DNA of 64,000 nucleotides from Phytophthora colocasiae (lineage: Eukaryota > Oomycota > Peronosporomycetes > Peronosporales > Peronosporaceae), in assembly GCA_018806915.1 (NCBI GenBank), contig JAGKQI010000073.1, positions 496,001 through 560,000 of the forward strand, read 5' to 3'. The translations under genes were made by a program, and so were the position numbers. Of the stretch, positions 1-9,344 are shown one piece after another (position 1 is the first letter of the stretch; each line of letters begins with the position of its first letter). The notes below the pieces were generated by a model. The model was not told the DNA's origin and made no database searches. It saw nothing but the letters and a program-made list of their open reading frames with translations.

Positions 1-750
1 AGCCTCTGCGTATGCCTGCATCCCATCGTGTGTAGCTGCGACGATCACTTTCTTGGCCAGCATCCCGCTCAAGGCAACAAACGGCACCACTGCCATCAAA
101 ATCAACGTCAACTCCCAGCCCTTCACAAAAGCGATGATGATTCCCGCTACTACAGTTGCCGAGAAGTGGAGCATGTCGCTCATCTTGGATCCAATGCCGT
201 CTTGGATAGTGACGGTGGCATCGGCTACACGAGAAGATAGCTGCATTGGGTCATTGACGTCAAACCAGCCAATCTCCTTGGTGATAATTGCGTTGACGTA
301 AAGGCTTCGGATGCGCTTGGACTGACGCGACGCTGTGAGGGACCAGCAGTAGACCTGCAAGTAGCCTGCAAGAAGACCCACGACGCCCACAATGGTGAGG
401 TTACGAGCAACTTTGTTAACACTGGATGAGAAGTCGTCGGAGATTGAGCTTCCTTGAGTTGTCGAGCCGAAGGAATTGATGAGGTTGCCCAGTAGAAGAA
501 CCATCAGCGGTCGCAGAACGCCAGCGCCTATAGCCCCAAGCGTCCCGAGAGCCATGAGCAGCTTATCAGTCGAGTCCGCGAAGGAGAAGAGCTCGAGCAC
601 CGGTACTTGCTTCTTTTTGCCAGTTTCATCTTTGAATTTGTCCAGAATCTTGGCTTTCTCGTCGTCGCTCTCTTGTGAAAGTCGAGGTGTGAGCACTTCG
701 ACGTACGGCTCATGGTCAGGGCTGCTGGGGCCTCCCGGTTGAGGTGCCAT
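1..750 (-). CDS. ABCB-type (P-glycoprotein-like) transporter, N-terminal 250 codons, partial
   Basis: An open frame runs leftwards from the ATG at 750 to the window edge without a stop. It encodes an acidic N-terminus followed by the first transmembrane domain of a full-size ABC exporter. Typical family segments are visible, such as the helix with SLTASRQSKRIR and the intracellular loop with EIGWFDVND. It is closely similar over its whole length to the plus-strand copy that starts at 1489, so the two are head-to-head paralogues. Such proteins export lipophilic compounds across membranes using ATP. The nucleotide-binding domains lie outside the window. No intron or break is visible in this part. 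Confidence 0.9.
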   Translation of the reverse strand, partial: MAPQPGGPSSPDHEPYVEVLTPRLSQESDDEKAKILDKFKDETGKKKQVPVLELFSFADSTDKLLMALGTLGAIGAGVLRPLMVLLLGNLINSFGSTTQGSSISDDFSSSVNKVARNLTIVGVVGLLAGYLQVYCWSLTASRQSKRIRSLYVNAIITKEIGWFDVNDPMQLSSRVADATVTIQDGIGSKMSDMLHFSATVVAGIIIAFVKGWELTLILMAVVPFVALSGMLAKKVIVAATHDGMQAYAEA

Positions 751-1488
751 TGAAGACTGAGGATAACAATTGGGATGTTCAGTACTTGTGCGATGCAGGG
801 TAAGTTGGAGAATGAGCATCTATTGACCATTGCTCCTGCAAATATGAAGGGGTGCCGCACGTACAGTGTGGGTAATACAAAAGCGTGGGTAAACACGATT
901 TCAATTGGTCAAAATATGAGCAAGAAAAAACGTGATTGGCTACCTGGGGCACAATCGAGAGTAGAAACGAGTCAGCTTGCCCGCATCAACAATGGCGTTG
1001 AAGTCCGCTGGAAGTCTCCTCCTGGCCATCACGAAAGCCGCAAACTTTCTGTTGTGCGCACGTACTCATGTCCAATGTTTCAGCTTGTGTGCTGTAGCTG
1101 CCCGTTTGATAAAAGGCTCCATATTCTTTATTTGTAGTACTACTAGACGTATTATAGTACTACAATCTGGAGCCTTTATCAAGCGGGCACGTATAGTCGC
1201 AGCCTGCCTCTGACGTGGCTCTACAACGGTGAGAGATCATGCCTTGAAAATACATTCAGGCTACGACAGCCAGTCTGTCGACGAGTGGATAAAGAAATTG
1301 ACTGATCACATCATAATTGACATATTGCTAACGTATGGAGGATATTTCTTACAGTTTGCGCGTGTAGGGGTAGGGATCAAGTTTACCTGCATCGATAAAA
1401 TGCACGGCCGGCCGAGTTCGCTCATTCCGCAATTTGCCAAGTCAAAAGCACAAGCACATACTCAACATTGCTAGTCAAGAGATACATC
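751..1488. promoter_or_regulatory. Shared 5' intergenic region of two divergent ABC transporter genes
   Basis: This 738-bp gap separates the start codons of two divergent paralogous transporters and must hold both promoters. I see no convincing gene in it. It contains one foldback structure at 1099-1189, described separately. The promoter elements themselves are not identified. Confidence 0.5.
1099..1189. repeat. Foldback (MITE-like) hairpin in the ABC intergenic region
   Basis: The left arm at 1099-1121 and the right arm at 1168-1189 are near-perfect inverted repeats, about 22 bp long with one mismatch and one extra base. Nested inside is a second perfect 9-bp inverted pair, GTAGTACTA at 1134-1142 and TAGTACTAC at 1155-1163. 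The whole could fold into one long hairpin. No clear target duplication flanks it, so it may be a tiny foldback element or a regulatory palindrome. Confidence 0.6.
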
Positions 1489-2967
1489 ATGACATCGCTC
1501 CCTGATACCAGCAGAACTGACACTCACAACTATGTGGAAATGCGTTCGCCTCAATCTTCGCATCAGCATTCCGATGGTGCAGTTGTAAATGTAGTGGATG
1601 AACATTTGGAGGCACCTAGACAGGTGTCCTTGTTAGAGCTCTTCAGCTTCGCAGACACTACCGACAAATTGCTCATGCTCTTGGGCACCTTTGGGGCCGG
1701 AGTCTTACGCCCCATCTTGGTCCTTCTGTATGGAGACATTATCAACGAGTTCGGTGAGGCTAGGGAGGGGGAAACGCCGACTCTCTCCATGTCCAGCGTC
1801 CGTACTGCATCCATCAACTTTATGATTGTGGGCGTCGTCGGCTTCATCACAGCCTACCTGCAGATCTACTGCTGGTCTCTCACGGCGTCGCGTCAATCCA
1901 AGCGCATCCGAAGTCTCTACGTCAACGCGATCATCACTAAAGAGATCGGCTGGTTCGACGTCAATGACCCAATGCAGCTATCGTCACGTGTGGTTGATGC
2001 AACGATTACTATCCAAGATGGAATGGGTGCCAAGATGAGCGATTTACTGCACTTCACCTCCACCATCGTATCTGGAATCGTTATCGCTATGGTCAAAGGC
2101 TGGGAGCTGACGTTGATCCTGATGGCAGTGGTGCCGTTTGTCACCGTGAGCGGCATGTTAGCCAAGAAGGTGATCGTTACGGCTAGCAATCGCAGCATTA
2201 ACTCGTACGCTGAGGCCGGGGCTGTGGCGCAGGAGTCGCTCAGCAACATCCGCACGGTGCACATGTTCAACTCGGTACAGCATTTCATCGACAAGTACAG
2301 TCGCTCTCTCGAAGGAGCCACGCTCGCTGGGATCAAGAAGGAGTTTGCTGCTGGCTGGGGTACCGGGGTTATGAATATGGTGCAGTTCTTCATGTACGCG
2401 CTTGGTTTCTTTCTAGGAGCCGTCTTCGTCGCTCGTGATAAGCTGGATGGAAACTCCTGCAGTGGTTCGAGCTGCTACGACGCTGGGCGAATTATGACGG
2501 TCTTCTTCTCGGCAACCAAAGGAACCCTAGCAATTAGTCAGGCAGGTCCCAGTCTTCAAGCGGTTTATTCTGCTTGTGCTGCTGCCTTCGACGTCTTCGA
2601 AGTTATCAAACACCCTTCGCTGATCGAACCTACCAACGATGATCAAGGCAAGAAACTGAATCACGTTTCAGGAGACATCGACATCGACAACGTAAGGTTC
2701 GCATATCCATCTCGGCCTGAAGTGGAGGTGTGTCGCGGGTATTCGCTCAAGATCAAGGCTGGAGAAACGGTGGCGCTGGTGGGTCCGAGCGGTAGTGGTA
2801 AGAGCACAGTGATCTCGTTGCTCGAGCGCTTCTACGACCCACTGGTCGGCTCTGTGAAGATCGATGGCGAAGATGTTCGTTCACTCAACGTGAAGTGGCT
2901 GCGACAGCAGATCGGTTTGGTCGGACAAGAACCTGTTCTCTTCGCGACATCGATCATGGAGAACATC
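1489..2967 (+). pseudogene. ABCB-type transporter, piece A (N-terminus, TMD1, start of NBD1)
   Basis: 493 codons from ATG 1489 encode the first transmembrane domain and the first half of NBD1: Walker A GPSGSGKST near residue 431 and a Q-loop VGQEPVLF. The frame then reads E-N-I and is cut exactly at the 8-bp sequence agaacatc (2960-2967) by transposon E. Beyond the cut the frame runs 21 codons into transposon sequence and stops at 3030. The missing remainder is present as piece B (inverted, 11937-12644) and piece C (14769-16449). No other disabling change is visible, so the break looks recent. A truncated protein without a complete NBD would not be a functional transporter. Confidence 0.92.
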
Positions 2968-3122
2968 CGGCTGCTATTTATTATCTGTTGTTTTAGCACT
3001 GCCCACCTGTTCAGTACTCCTGATCACTGATCACCTGTTGTTAGTACCGCAAACCTGTTGCGTTTCAACAGGTATTCAGCCCTGCTTTGCTGTTAATATG
3101 AATAGCTGTCGGTGACGAGCGA

Positions 3123-3438
3123 TGTAACGGGGTTACATTGAAGAGTGACTTTAGTCACTCTTCCGAAGTGGATACATTTGGTGTGTCACACATCATGGTG
3201 ACACGTGGCAGGTGGCTCCGCAGCCACCTATCACCTTCTATATAGGTTACACTATAGATATCTTTTAGTTTGTATTGCAGGCCAAGCTAACAAGTATCTA
3301 TAATATATTCAGTCTTAAATCTACCTAATCTTTAGTTAGTCTCCCCAAGTCTTTGGGGACCGAGTGAACTGCCGTTCACTAGGAGTTTGTATACTCCAAG
3401 CCTTCCTCTGTGTGAAGTGCTGTGTGACCCCCGTCACA
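3123..3438 (+). repeat. 5' LTR of Gypsy element 1
   Basis: This LTR starts TGTAACGGGG and ends CCCCGTCACA, so the ends form a short inverted repeat TG...CA. By direct reading it matches the 3' LTR at 11120-11435 throughout its 316 bp. A TATA-like segment (ttctatatagg) lies near 3236. Confidence 0.95.
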
Positions 3439-3440
3439 CT

Positions 3441-3450
3441 TGGTAGCACT
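3441..3450 (+). other. Primer-binding site of Gypsy element 1
   Basis: TGGTAGCACT lies 2 bp after the 5' LTR and would pair with a tRNA ending AGTGCTACCA. The same ten bases occur 2 bp after the LTR of the second Gypsy element (59431-59440). This resembles initiator-Met-type primer sites, but the tRNA is not identified. Confidence 0.8.
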
Positions 3451-3522
3451 TGTAGTCAATCCTACGCCTACGCGGGTAGATTGATTACCTGAATCCTCTG
3501 TGGCCAGAAGTAGTTGGCCACC

Positions 3523-4527
3523 ATGGATCGAAGTGAGTTTCCTCACTTGACCGACTCTCAGTTTGAGTCGGTCCGGAAGATGGCGGGCATCTTTGGGATG
3601 GATGCCTTCCGAAGCTTGGCGGCGGCGACGCCGGCCGAGCAGGTCGAACGCGTGGCGGCGTTTGACATGTACGAACGTGGGCTCATTGAGCACGTTCGAG
3701 GAACCTTTGAGGCTCCTGTGGTTGAACCGAGGCCGGTTCAACCCAAGCCTTTAAGACTCAAGGTTCTTCCCTATGAAGGGAAAGAAGGTGAAAACCTTCA
3801 CTTCTGGATCCGAGAAGTTGAGCTCGCCATGGAGGCGGCTCTCATCTCGGTGGAGCGACTTCGGGTCGCTTTCGCGCTGTCTAACCTCGGGGGTAGAGCG
3901 AAGACATGGGCGTACACGCGCGAAGCGACGTCGCCTGGATGTTTTACATCCTGGGCCCAGCTGTGCGAACAGCTTCGGGCCGCATTCCTCCCGGCGAACT
4001 ATGAGTATCGCCAGCGGTCACGCTTCCTAGCCTGCAAGCAAGGGAAACGTGACCTGCACGAGTACATCCAAGAGATGCGCGTTCTCGCGGCATCTCTGGT
4101 AGGGAACCCCCTACCTGAACACATCCAAGTAACTGTGTTCATGGACGGCTTAAGAGTAAGCCCGGCCCGCACGCAACTGTTCCGCGTGCAGGTCAACACG
4201 ATGGAGGAGGCGATTCAAGTCGCGCTCCAGGAGGAGTACAGACATACACAGGCTCAGACTCCTGCCTCTGCGTGGCAAGGTCACAGCGGGCCGACGACGG
4301 CGTCGGCCAGTGCTCCTGGGAATGGAGCAGGCTCGGGACCAGCCCCTATGGACTTGGGGCTCGCCGAGCAGAAACGCATCCGCTGTTTCGAGTGCGGGCG
4401 TTTCGGACACTTCGCACGTGTCTGCCCCTCTGGGGGGCAATGGAAGAGGTCTTCCAAGCCTCAAGGCTCTAAGGGCCGCTGGAAGAAGCCGGCGCCCAAG
4501 AGTCAGGGGAACTCCGGGGACCAGTAG
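3523..4527 (+). CDS. Gag of Gypsy element 1
   Basis: The ATG at 3523 sits in a strong context (gccaccatgg) and gives 334 residues ending at TAG 4525-4527. The middle is a retrotransposon Gag capsid-like region with the conserved run around residues 85-220. The C-terminus has a CCHC zinc knuckle (CFECGRFGHFARVC, near residue 290) and a basic tail. Gag forms the particle and the knuckle binds RNA. The stop codon falls inside a perfect 9-bp hairpin, and pol continues in the -1 frame, so Pol is probably made by recoding or from a separate start. Confidence 0.92.
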   Translation: MDRSEFPHLTDSQFESVRKMAGIFGMDAFRSLAAATPAEQVERVAAFDMYERGLIEHVRGTFEAPVVEPRPVQPKPLRLKVLPYEGKEGENLHFWIREVELAMEAALISVERLRVAFALSNLGGRAKTWAYTREATSPGCFTSWAQLCEQLRAAFLPANYEYRQRSRFLACKQGKRDLHEYIQEMRVLAASLVGNPLPEHIQVTVFMDGLRVSPARTQLFRVQVNTMEEAIQVALQEEYRHTQAQTPASAWQGHSGPTTASASAPGNGAGSGPAPMDLGLAEQKRIRCFECGRFGHFARVCPSGGQWKRSSKPQGSKGRWKKPAPKSQGNSGDQ

Positions 4528-4546
4528 GGGCGGGGCGCCCTACTGG
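4521..4546 (+). other. Hairpin spanning the gag stop codon of Gypsy element 1
   Basis: ccagtaggg (4521-4529) pairs perfectly with ccctactgg (4538-4546) around an 8-nt loop. The gag stop TAG 4525-4527 is inside the stem. Almost the same sequence occurs at the equivalent point of Gypsy element 2 (60506-60531), although the flanking sequence has diverged. It may be a recoding signal or a conserved peptide PVGAGRPTG in the pol frame. Confidence 0.65.
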
Positions 4547-5319
4547 GGAAACACTAAGTCCCCATGCGGGTGGTGCGGGAGGCACACGCAGTGGAGACTT
4601 AGCCCCAGAGAGTCTTGGGACTCTCAAAGCGGAGAAGGGCAGCGGTGGGCTGCTGGTGGTACACGCGAGTGTACGGGGGTTTAACAACCCCTTTAGAGTC
4701 TTGATAGACTCTGGGGCGAGCAAGAACTTTGCTCGCCGACAAACTGTCGCAAGGAATCGCGGCAAGTTTGAGGACGCTCTACGTGAGAGCGAGGGAAGTG
4801 GGCTAGTCGCCGTACGACTAGCCGATGGTACGGTGGTGGAAGTACCAAAGGTCCAGGTGGACCTGGCTGTGAAGTTTGAGGACTTCGACAGCGTGGAGTC
4901 GTTTATTGTCCTCGAGATGGACAAGTACGACTTGATCCTAGGGATGCCGTGGCTTGAGAAGCACGAGCCCTGGATCGATTGGCGCGGCAAAGCCATTGGG
5001 GCTAGCCGGCCTGCAGTCTCTGACAGAGCTTTGGTGAGTCATGTTCCCACCTCTGTCAGGACTAAGGGCGTTCGCTGGAACCGCCAGGACGCGGCAGCGT
5101 CCGAGGAGTATTTGGTGGCTGGTGTAGTTGGTGCTACATCGCCCCACACGATAAGTGATCGTGGGCCATGGATGGCCGGGGCAACGGGCGGAGGCCCTTG
5201 CCCTACGTGTGGGTCTGCAACGATAGCAGGGCCCCACGCACGAAGTCGCAGCGACGTACAGGCTGCGACTGTGGTAGTGCCCGAGAGCACTAACCAGGTG
5301 GGTAACTTAGGTCCACAAG

Positions 5320-5660
5320 CGGATCAAAGAGTTCCGCAGGAAGCCAAGATGGCTCGCGATGCCGAAGTAGTGGCATCGCCAGGCGTACGAGAAGTAGTTC
5401 GACGCCAGGTCGCTCAGACCATAACTGATGCGGGTAACAGAGTTCCGCATGGAGCCACGAGGGCTCGTGATGCCGAAGTAGTGGCATCACCAGGCGTGAG
5501 AGAAGTAGTTCCACGCAAGGTCGCTCAGACCATAACTGATCAGGAAGACACCAAGGGTGCTTCCGATGCGGGTAACGCAGTTCCGCACGGAGCCATGAGG
5601 GCTCGTGATGCCATCGTAGTGGCATCACCTGGCGTGGGTAAGTTAACCCCACGCCATGGT
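5320..5660 (+). repeat. Tandem repeats in the protease-RT spacer of Gypsy element 1
   Basis: Three imperfect units of roughly 110-130 bp encode a repeated motif with VP(Q/H)(E/G)A, then RDAEVVASPGV and VAQTITD. Unit starts are near 5327, 5437 and 5576. They keep frame and lengthen the linker between protease and reverse transcriptase. Confidence 0.8.
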
Positions 5661-8600
5661 CGTAAGCCGGGGTTGGTAGAATACCATCCCGAAGAAGTCC
5701 ACGAGGACTTGGGGCAGGAGCTAAAGGCTCCTAGGTCACAGCCGGTCGAAGAATGCTATCACATCTTCGACGGCGTGACCGGGCATCGCGTGAAGGCGGG
5801 GGCCATCGAGTTGGCACCCCTGCCTGAGGTATCAGAGCTATTGAACCTCGAGGAAGTCGCGATGGATGACTTCCTGGCCGAGTTGAAGGCCGGGGAGATA
5901 TCGGAGATGGTTCTCCTTAGGCCGGAGCCCACTCCAGAGGAGTTGAACTCCTCCTCAGTGATGGACGAAGACGTCCTGGAGGAGTTCCGGAAGCAGCGTG
6001 CGTCGCGCACGGGCTCCGAGATTCTGAAGAATCCGAAGGATCCGTTGTATCCTTTAGTGAAGGAGTTTGAGGACGTGGTGTCTAAGGACCCACCCTCAAA
6101 GCTCCCACCAGACCGAGGGATCAGGCACGAGATTGATCTCGTGCCAGGCACAAAGTATTGTGTCACGCGTCAATGGCCCCTGCCCCGAGAGCAGAGCGAC
6201 GTCATTGACGAGTTCTTCGCCGCTAAGGCGAAAGCGGGAATGGTGCGGGAATCGAAGTCCCCGCACTCGACGCCAACCTTCTGCGTTCGCAAGCCGAACG
6301 GGAAGTGGCGTCTGGTTCATGCTTACAACAAGCTGAACAGCGCGACTGTGCCAGCACAGACGCCGATCCCTCGCAAGGATGTGTTGTTGAACAACATGGC
6401 CGGCTGCACGCTGTATAGCGCGCTGGATCTGGTGGATGGATATTACCAGATCCTGATGCGGGAGTGTGATATCCCGCTCACGGCCGTGAGCACGCCGAGC
6501 GGTATGCTCTGGGAGTGGCTGGTAATGCCACAAGGTCTATCCAACGCACCAGCGACCTTCAATCGCTTGGTCACACAGTTGTTTAGACCTTTGCGTGCGT
6601 TCACGCAGACGTACTTTGACGATATATTCGTCCATAGCCGTGCCGAGGGAGGCAAGACGGCTATAGAGGTGCATCGAGAGCACCTCCGTCGAGTGTTTGA
6701 GGTCATGAGAGCTAACAAGCTCTATGCCAACATCGACAAGTGCGTCTTCGCAGCTGAGGAGATTAAGGTCCTCGGCTGCTTCGTCAGCAGCGTCGGGGTC
6801 CGAGCGGATCCTGACAAGGTCAAAGCCATTGCGGCATGGCCTGTTCCTCGGTCACAGAAGGACCTGAGGAAGTGGTTGGGCTTAGCCAACTACTTGCACA
6901 AGTACAGTGCTGGCTATGCGGGACTCGCAAAGCCTTTGTCGGACCTTCTGAAGAAGGGAGGCCGAGTGGTGCTGGGAGCGCCAGCACCAGGATGCTTTTG
7001 ACAGCATCAAGGCGAGCTTGCAATGCGCGCCCGTCCTGGCGTTGCCGGACGATGCCAAGTCGTTTAGCGTTGTCTGTGACGCTTCCGACTATGCAATTGG
7101 CTGTGCGCTATTGCAACAGGACGATGAGGGACGAGATAGGGTGATCTCGTTCCAGTCCAGGCAGCTGAAGGCTGCCGAACGGAATTATCCCGTTCACGAC
7201 AAGGAACTCTTGTCGATGAAGTATGCCCTTGTCAAGTTCAGGGTGCATCTTCTGGGCTCAAGGCCCTTTGTGGTCTATACGGACCACGCGTCCTTGCGGA
7301 CAGCCATCCATACGCCGCACTTATCGCAGCGGATGGCGCGTTGGCTGTCATTCTTCGCGGAGTATAACTTCCGCGTTGAATACAAGCCTGGCAAGCTCAA
7401 CACGCTTGCCGACGCTTTGTCGCGCAGGCCCGACTATGAGTTCGCTCATATTAGTCGGGCCACGACGGATCTTTACGATCGAATACGCTTGGCGTATCGG
7501 GACGATGATACCCTCGCCCCTATTGTGCGGTATTTGTCCGCTGGCACAGATGCCAAGGTCGAATGGCTTACGCCTCGACAGCGGGCACGGCTCCACCGCT
7601 ATGAGTGGGCCGATGGCCTGCTCCACTATCGGGTGGAGCCCGGGGATCCTCCGCGGGTCGTTGTTCCGAACGACGAGGATCTGAAGTATGATATACTTCA
7701 CGAGGCACACGATGTGCCTTCGAGTGGCCACTTGGGCCGAGAGAAGACCTATCATGGGGTCTCTCTGATGTTTTGGTGGGCCCACATGTACAAGTGGGTG
7801 GCCAAGTACATCAAGACATGTGAAACATGTCAGCGCGTGAAGCCTGCGGGGCACGCGTCGGCTCCGCTGCAGAGCCTGCCAGTCCCACTGGACTGCTGGA
7901 AGTCGATGAGTCTCGACTTTGTCTTCGGCCTTCCGGCCGATGACCAGAAGAACACCGGCATTGTGGTGTTTGTATGCCGGTTGAGCAAGATGGTGCATCT
8001 TGCTCCGGTCTCTGAGACCATTACCGGGGAACAAACTGCGAAGTTGTTCCTTGATAGCGTATTCCGCTATCACGGGTTGCCTGAGACTGTTGTCTCTGAC
8101 CGCGACCCGCGGTTTACCGCTGCGTTTTGGAAAACGCTGTTCCAATTGCTAGGAACACGGTTGACGATGTCAACAGCGGACCATCCGCAGACCGATGGTC
8201 AGACTGAGCGCGTCAACCGAGTGGTTGAGGACGTGCTGCGCAGTGTTTGCGCTGAGGCGCCGCGCTCTTGGTCAGCGCAGCTGCCTATGGTTGAGTTTGC
8301 ACTCAACAACGCGGTACACGCGTCAACGGGGTTCACGCCGTTCTACTTGAACGGGCTTCGAACCCCTGGTGCCGCTCACACTGGGTGGGGGCACCGCGGC
8401 TTCGAGAGTAAGTGGGGGAGAGGCTCGGAAAGAGCTTTCCTCCCAGGTTTCCGGTGTGGAACCAGCCGCGTTGCGGAAGAAGTTGTCGACATTTGTCGGC
8501 AACAGGCTGAATGTGATCAGCCGGGTGCGAGATGCAATGGCACTAGCACAGGACAAGCAAAAGGAGTACTCAGACCAACATGGGAGAGGAAACTTAAGTG

Positions 8601-8750
8601 TATTTAATGTGGGTGACTTAGTGCTACTCGACACTAGGAACCTACCTCTTAACACTGTTAGCTCCACGGTGAGCAACAAGTTGAAGCATCGCTTCATTGG
8701 ACCCTTTAAGGTCCTGAGTAGGCACGGCGCTGCCTACACGATCGACTTGC

Positions 8751-9344
8751 CTAAGTCGATGACGACCCACCCGACGTTTTATGTGGGTCGTCTGAAGCGG
8801 TACCATGACCCTCAGGGTCATGCGGCCCCTCAAGAGGTTGAAGGCGGCCGCGAGGAGGAGAGTGAACCTCCTCGACGCGAGGTTGAGCGTCAGGCGCAGA
8901 GCGCCCCAGGTAATAGGGAGTTTGGTGACTCCCAGGGGCGAAGCCGTACCCCGGTGGAAGGTACGAGCGGTGTGGATACACCGAGGGGCCAAAGGAGTAG
9001 GCCCCTAGGCGAGAGTCGAACGACGACTGGGAGTACGCGTACGGTTGCGACTCCCGGCGAGACATCGTCGCCTGAAGGTCGTAGACCTCTTGACGAAGAG
9101 AGTCAAGTGCCCGCGAAGGGGCACTACGGTCTACACGACCATGAAGATCCTGCATCGCGAGACGCAGGTCTTCCAACTGGCGCAAGACACCAGGCAGGTC
9201 GGCTGCAGGGGCAGCTTGGCCGCCATGCTCAAGACCAAGAGCACCCTCAAGCGCAAGGACACGCGCTCGGAGGAGACGGATCTCCTCCTGTTGCTCAGCA
9301 ACAAGTTGGTCAAGAGGCCCAGTCGAAGGCCTCTGAGTCCCCAA
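8751..9344 (-). CDS. Antisense ORF opposite the integrase-chromodomain linker, coiled-coil
   Basis: A 197-codon ORF from 9344 to 8751 lies fully antisense to the pol linker. Its first ~110 residues show heptad leucines (EEIRLLRARVLALEGAL, then LRQLEDLRLAMQDL) typical of a coiled coil. A Tyr/Ser/Pro-rich segment follows. The sense linker here is low-complexity, so the constraint could lie on either strand. It may be the continuation of the longer antisense frame at 9131-11047 after a frameshift or splice. No family is recognised. Confidence 0.4.
   Translation of the reverse strand: MGTQRPSTGPLDQLVAEQQEEIRLLRARVLALEGALGLEHGGQAAPAADLPGVLRQLEDLRLAMQDLHGRVDRSAPSRALDSLRQEVYDLQATMSRRESQPYAYSQSSFDSRLGAYSFGPSVYPHRSYLPPGYGFAPGSHQTPYYLGRSAPDAQPRVEEVHSPPRGRLQPLEGPHDPEGHGTASDDPHKTSGGSSST

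Noticed and set aside
4656..4680. Independent pol start codon near 4656
   Set aside because: The pol frame is already open from 4473 and overlaps gag; no ATG in good context is present, so a shift at the junction is more likely.
7348..8145. 265-codon minus-strand ORF opposite integrase
   Set aside because: Antisense shadow; the sense frame has clear RNase H and integrase motifs.
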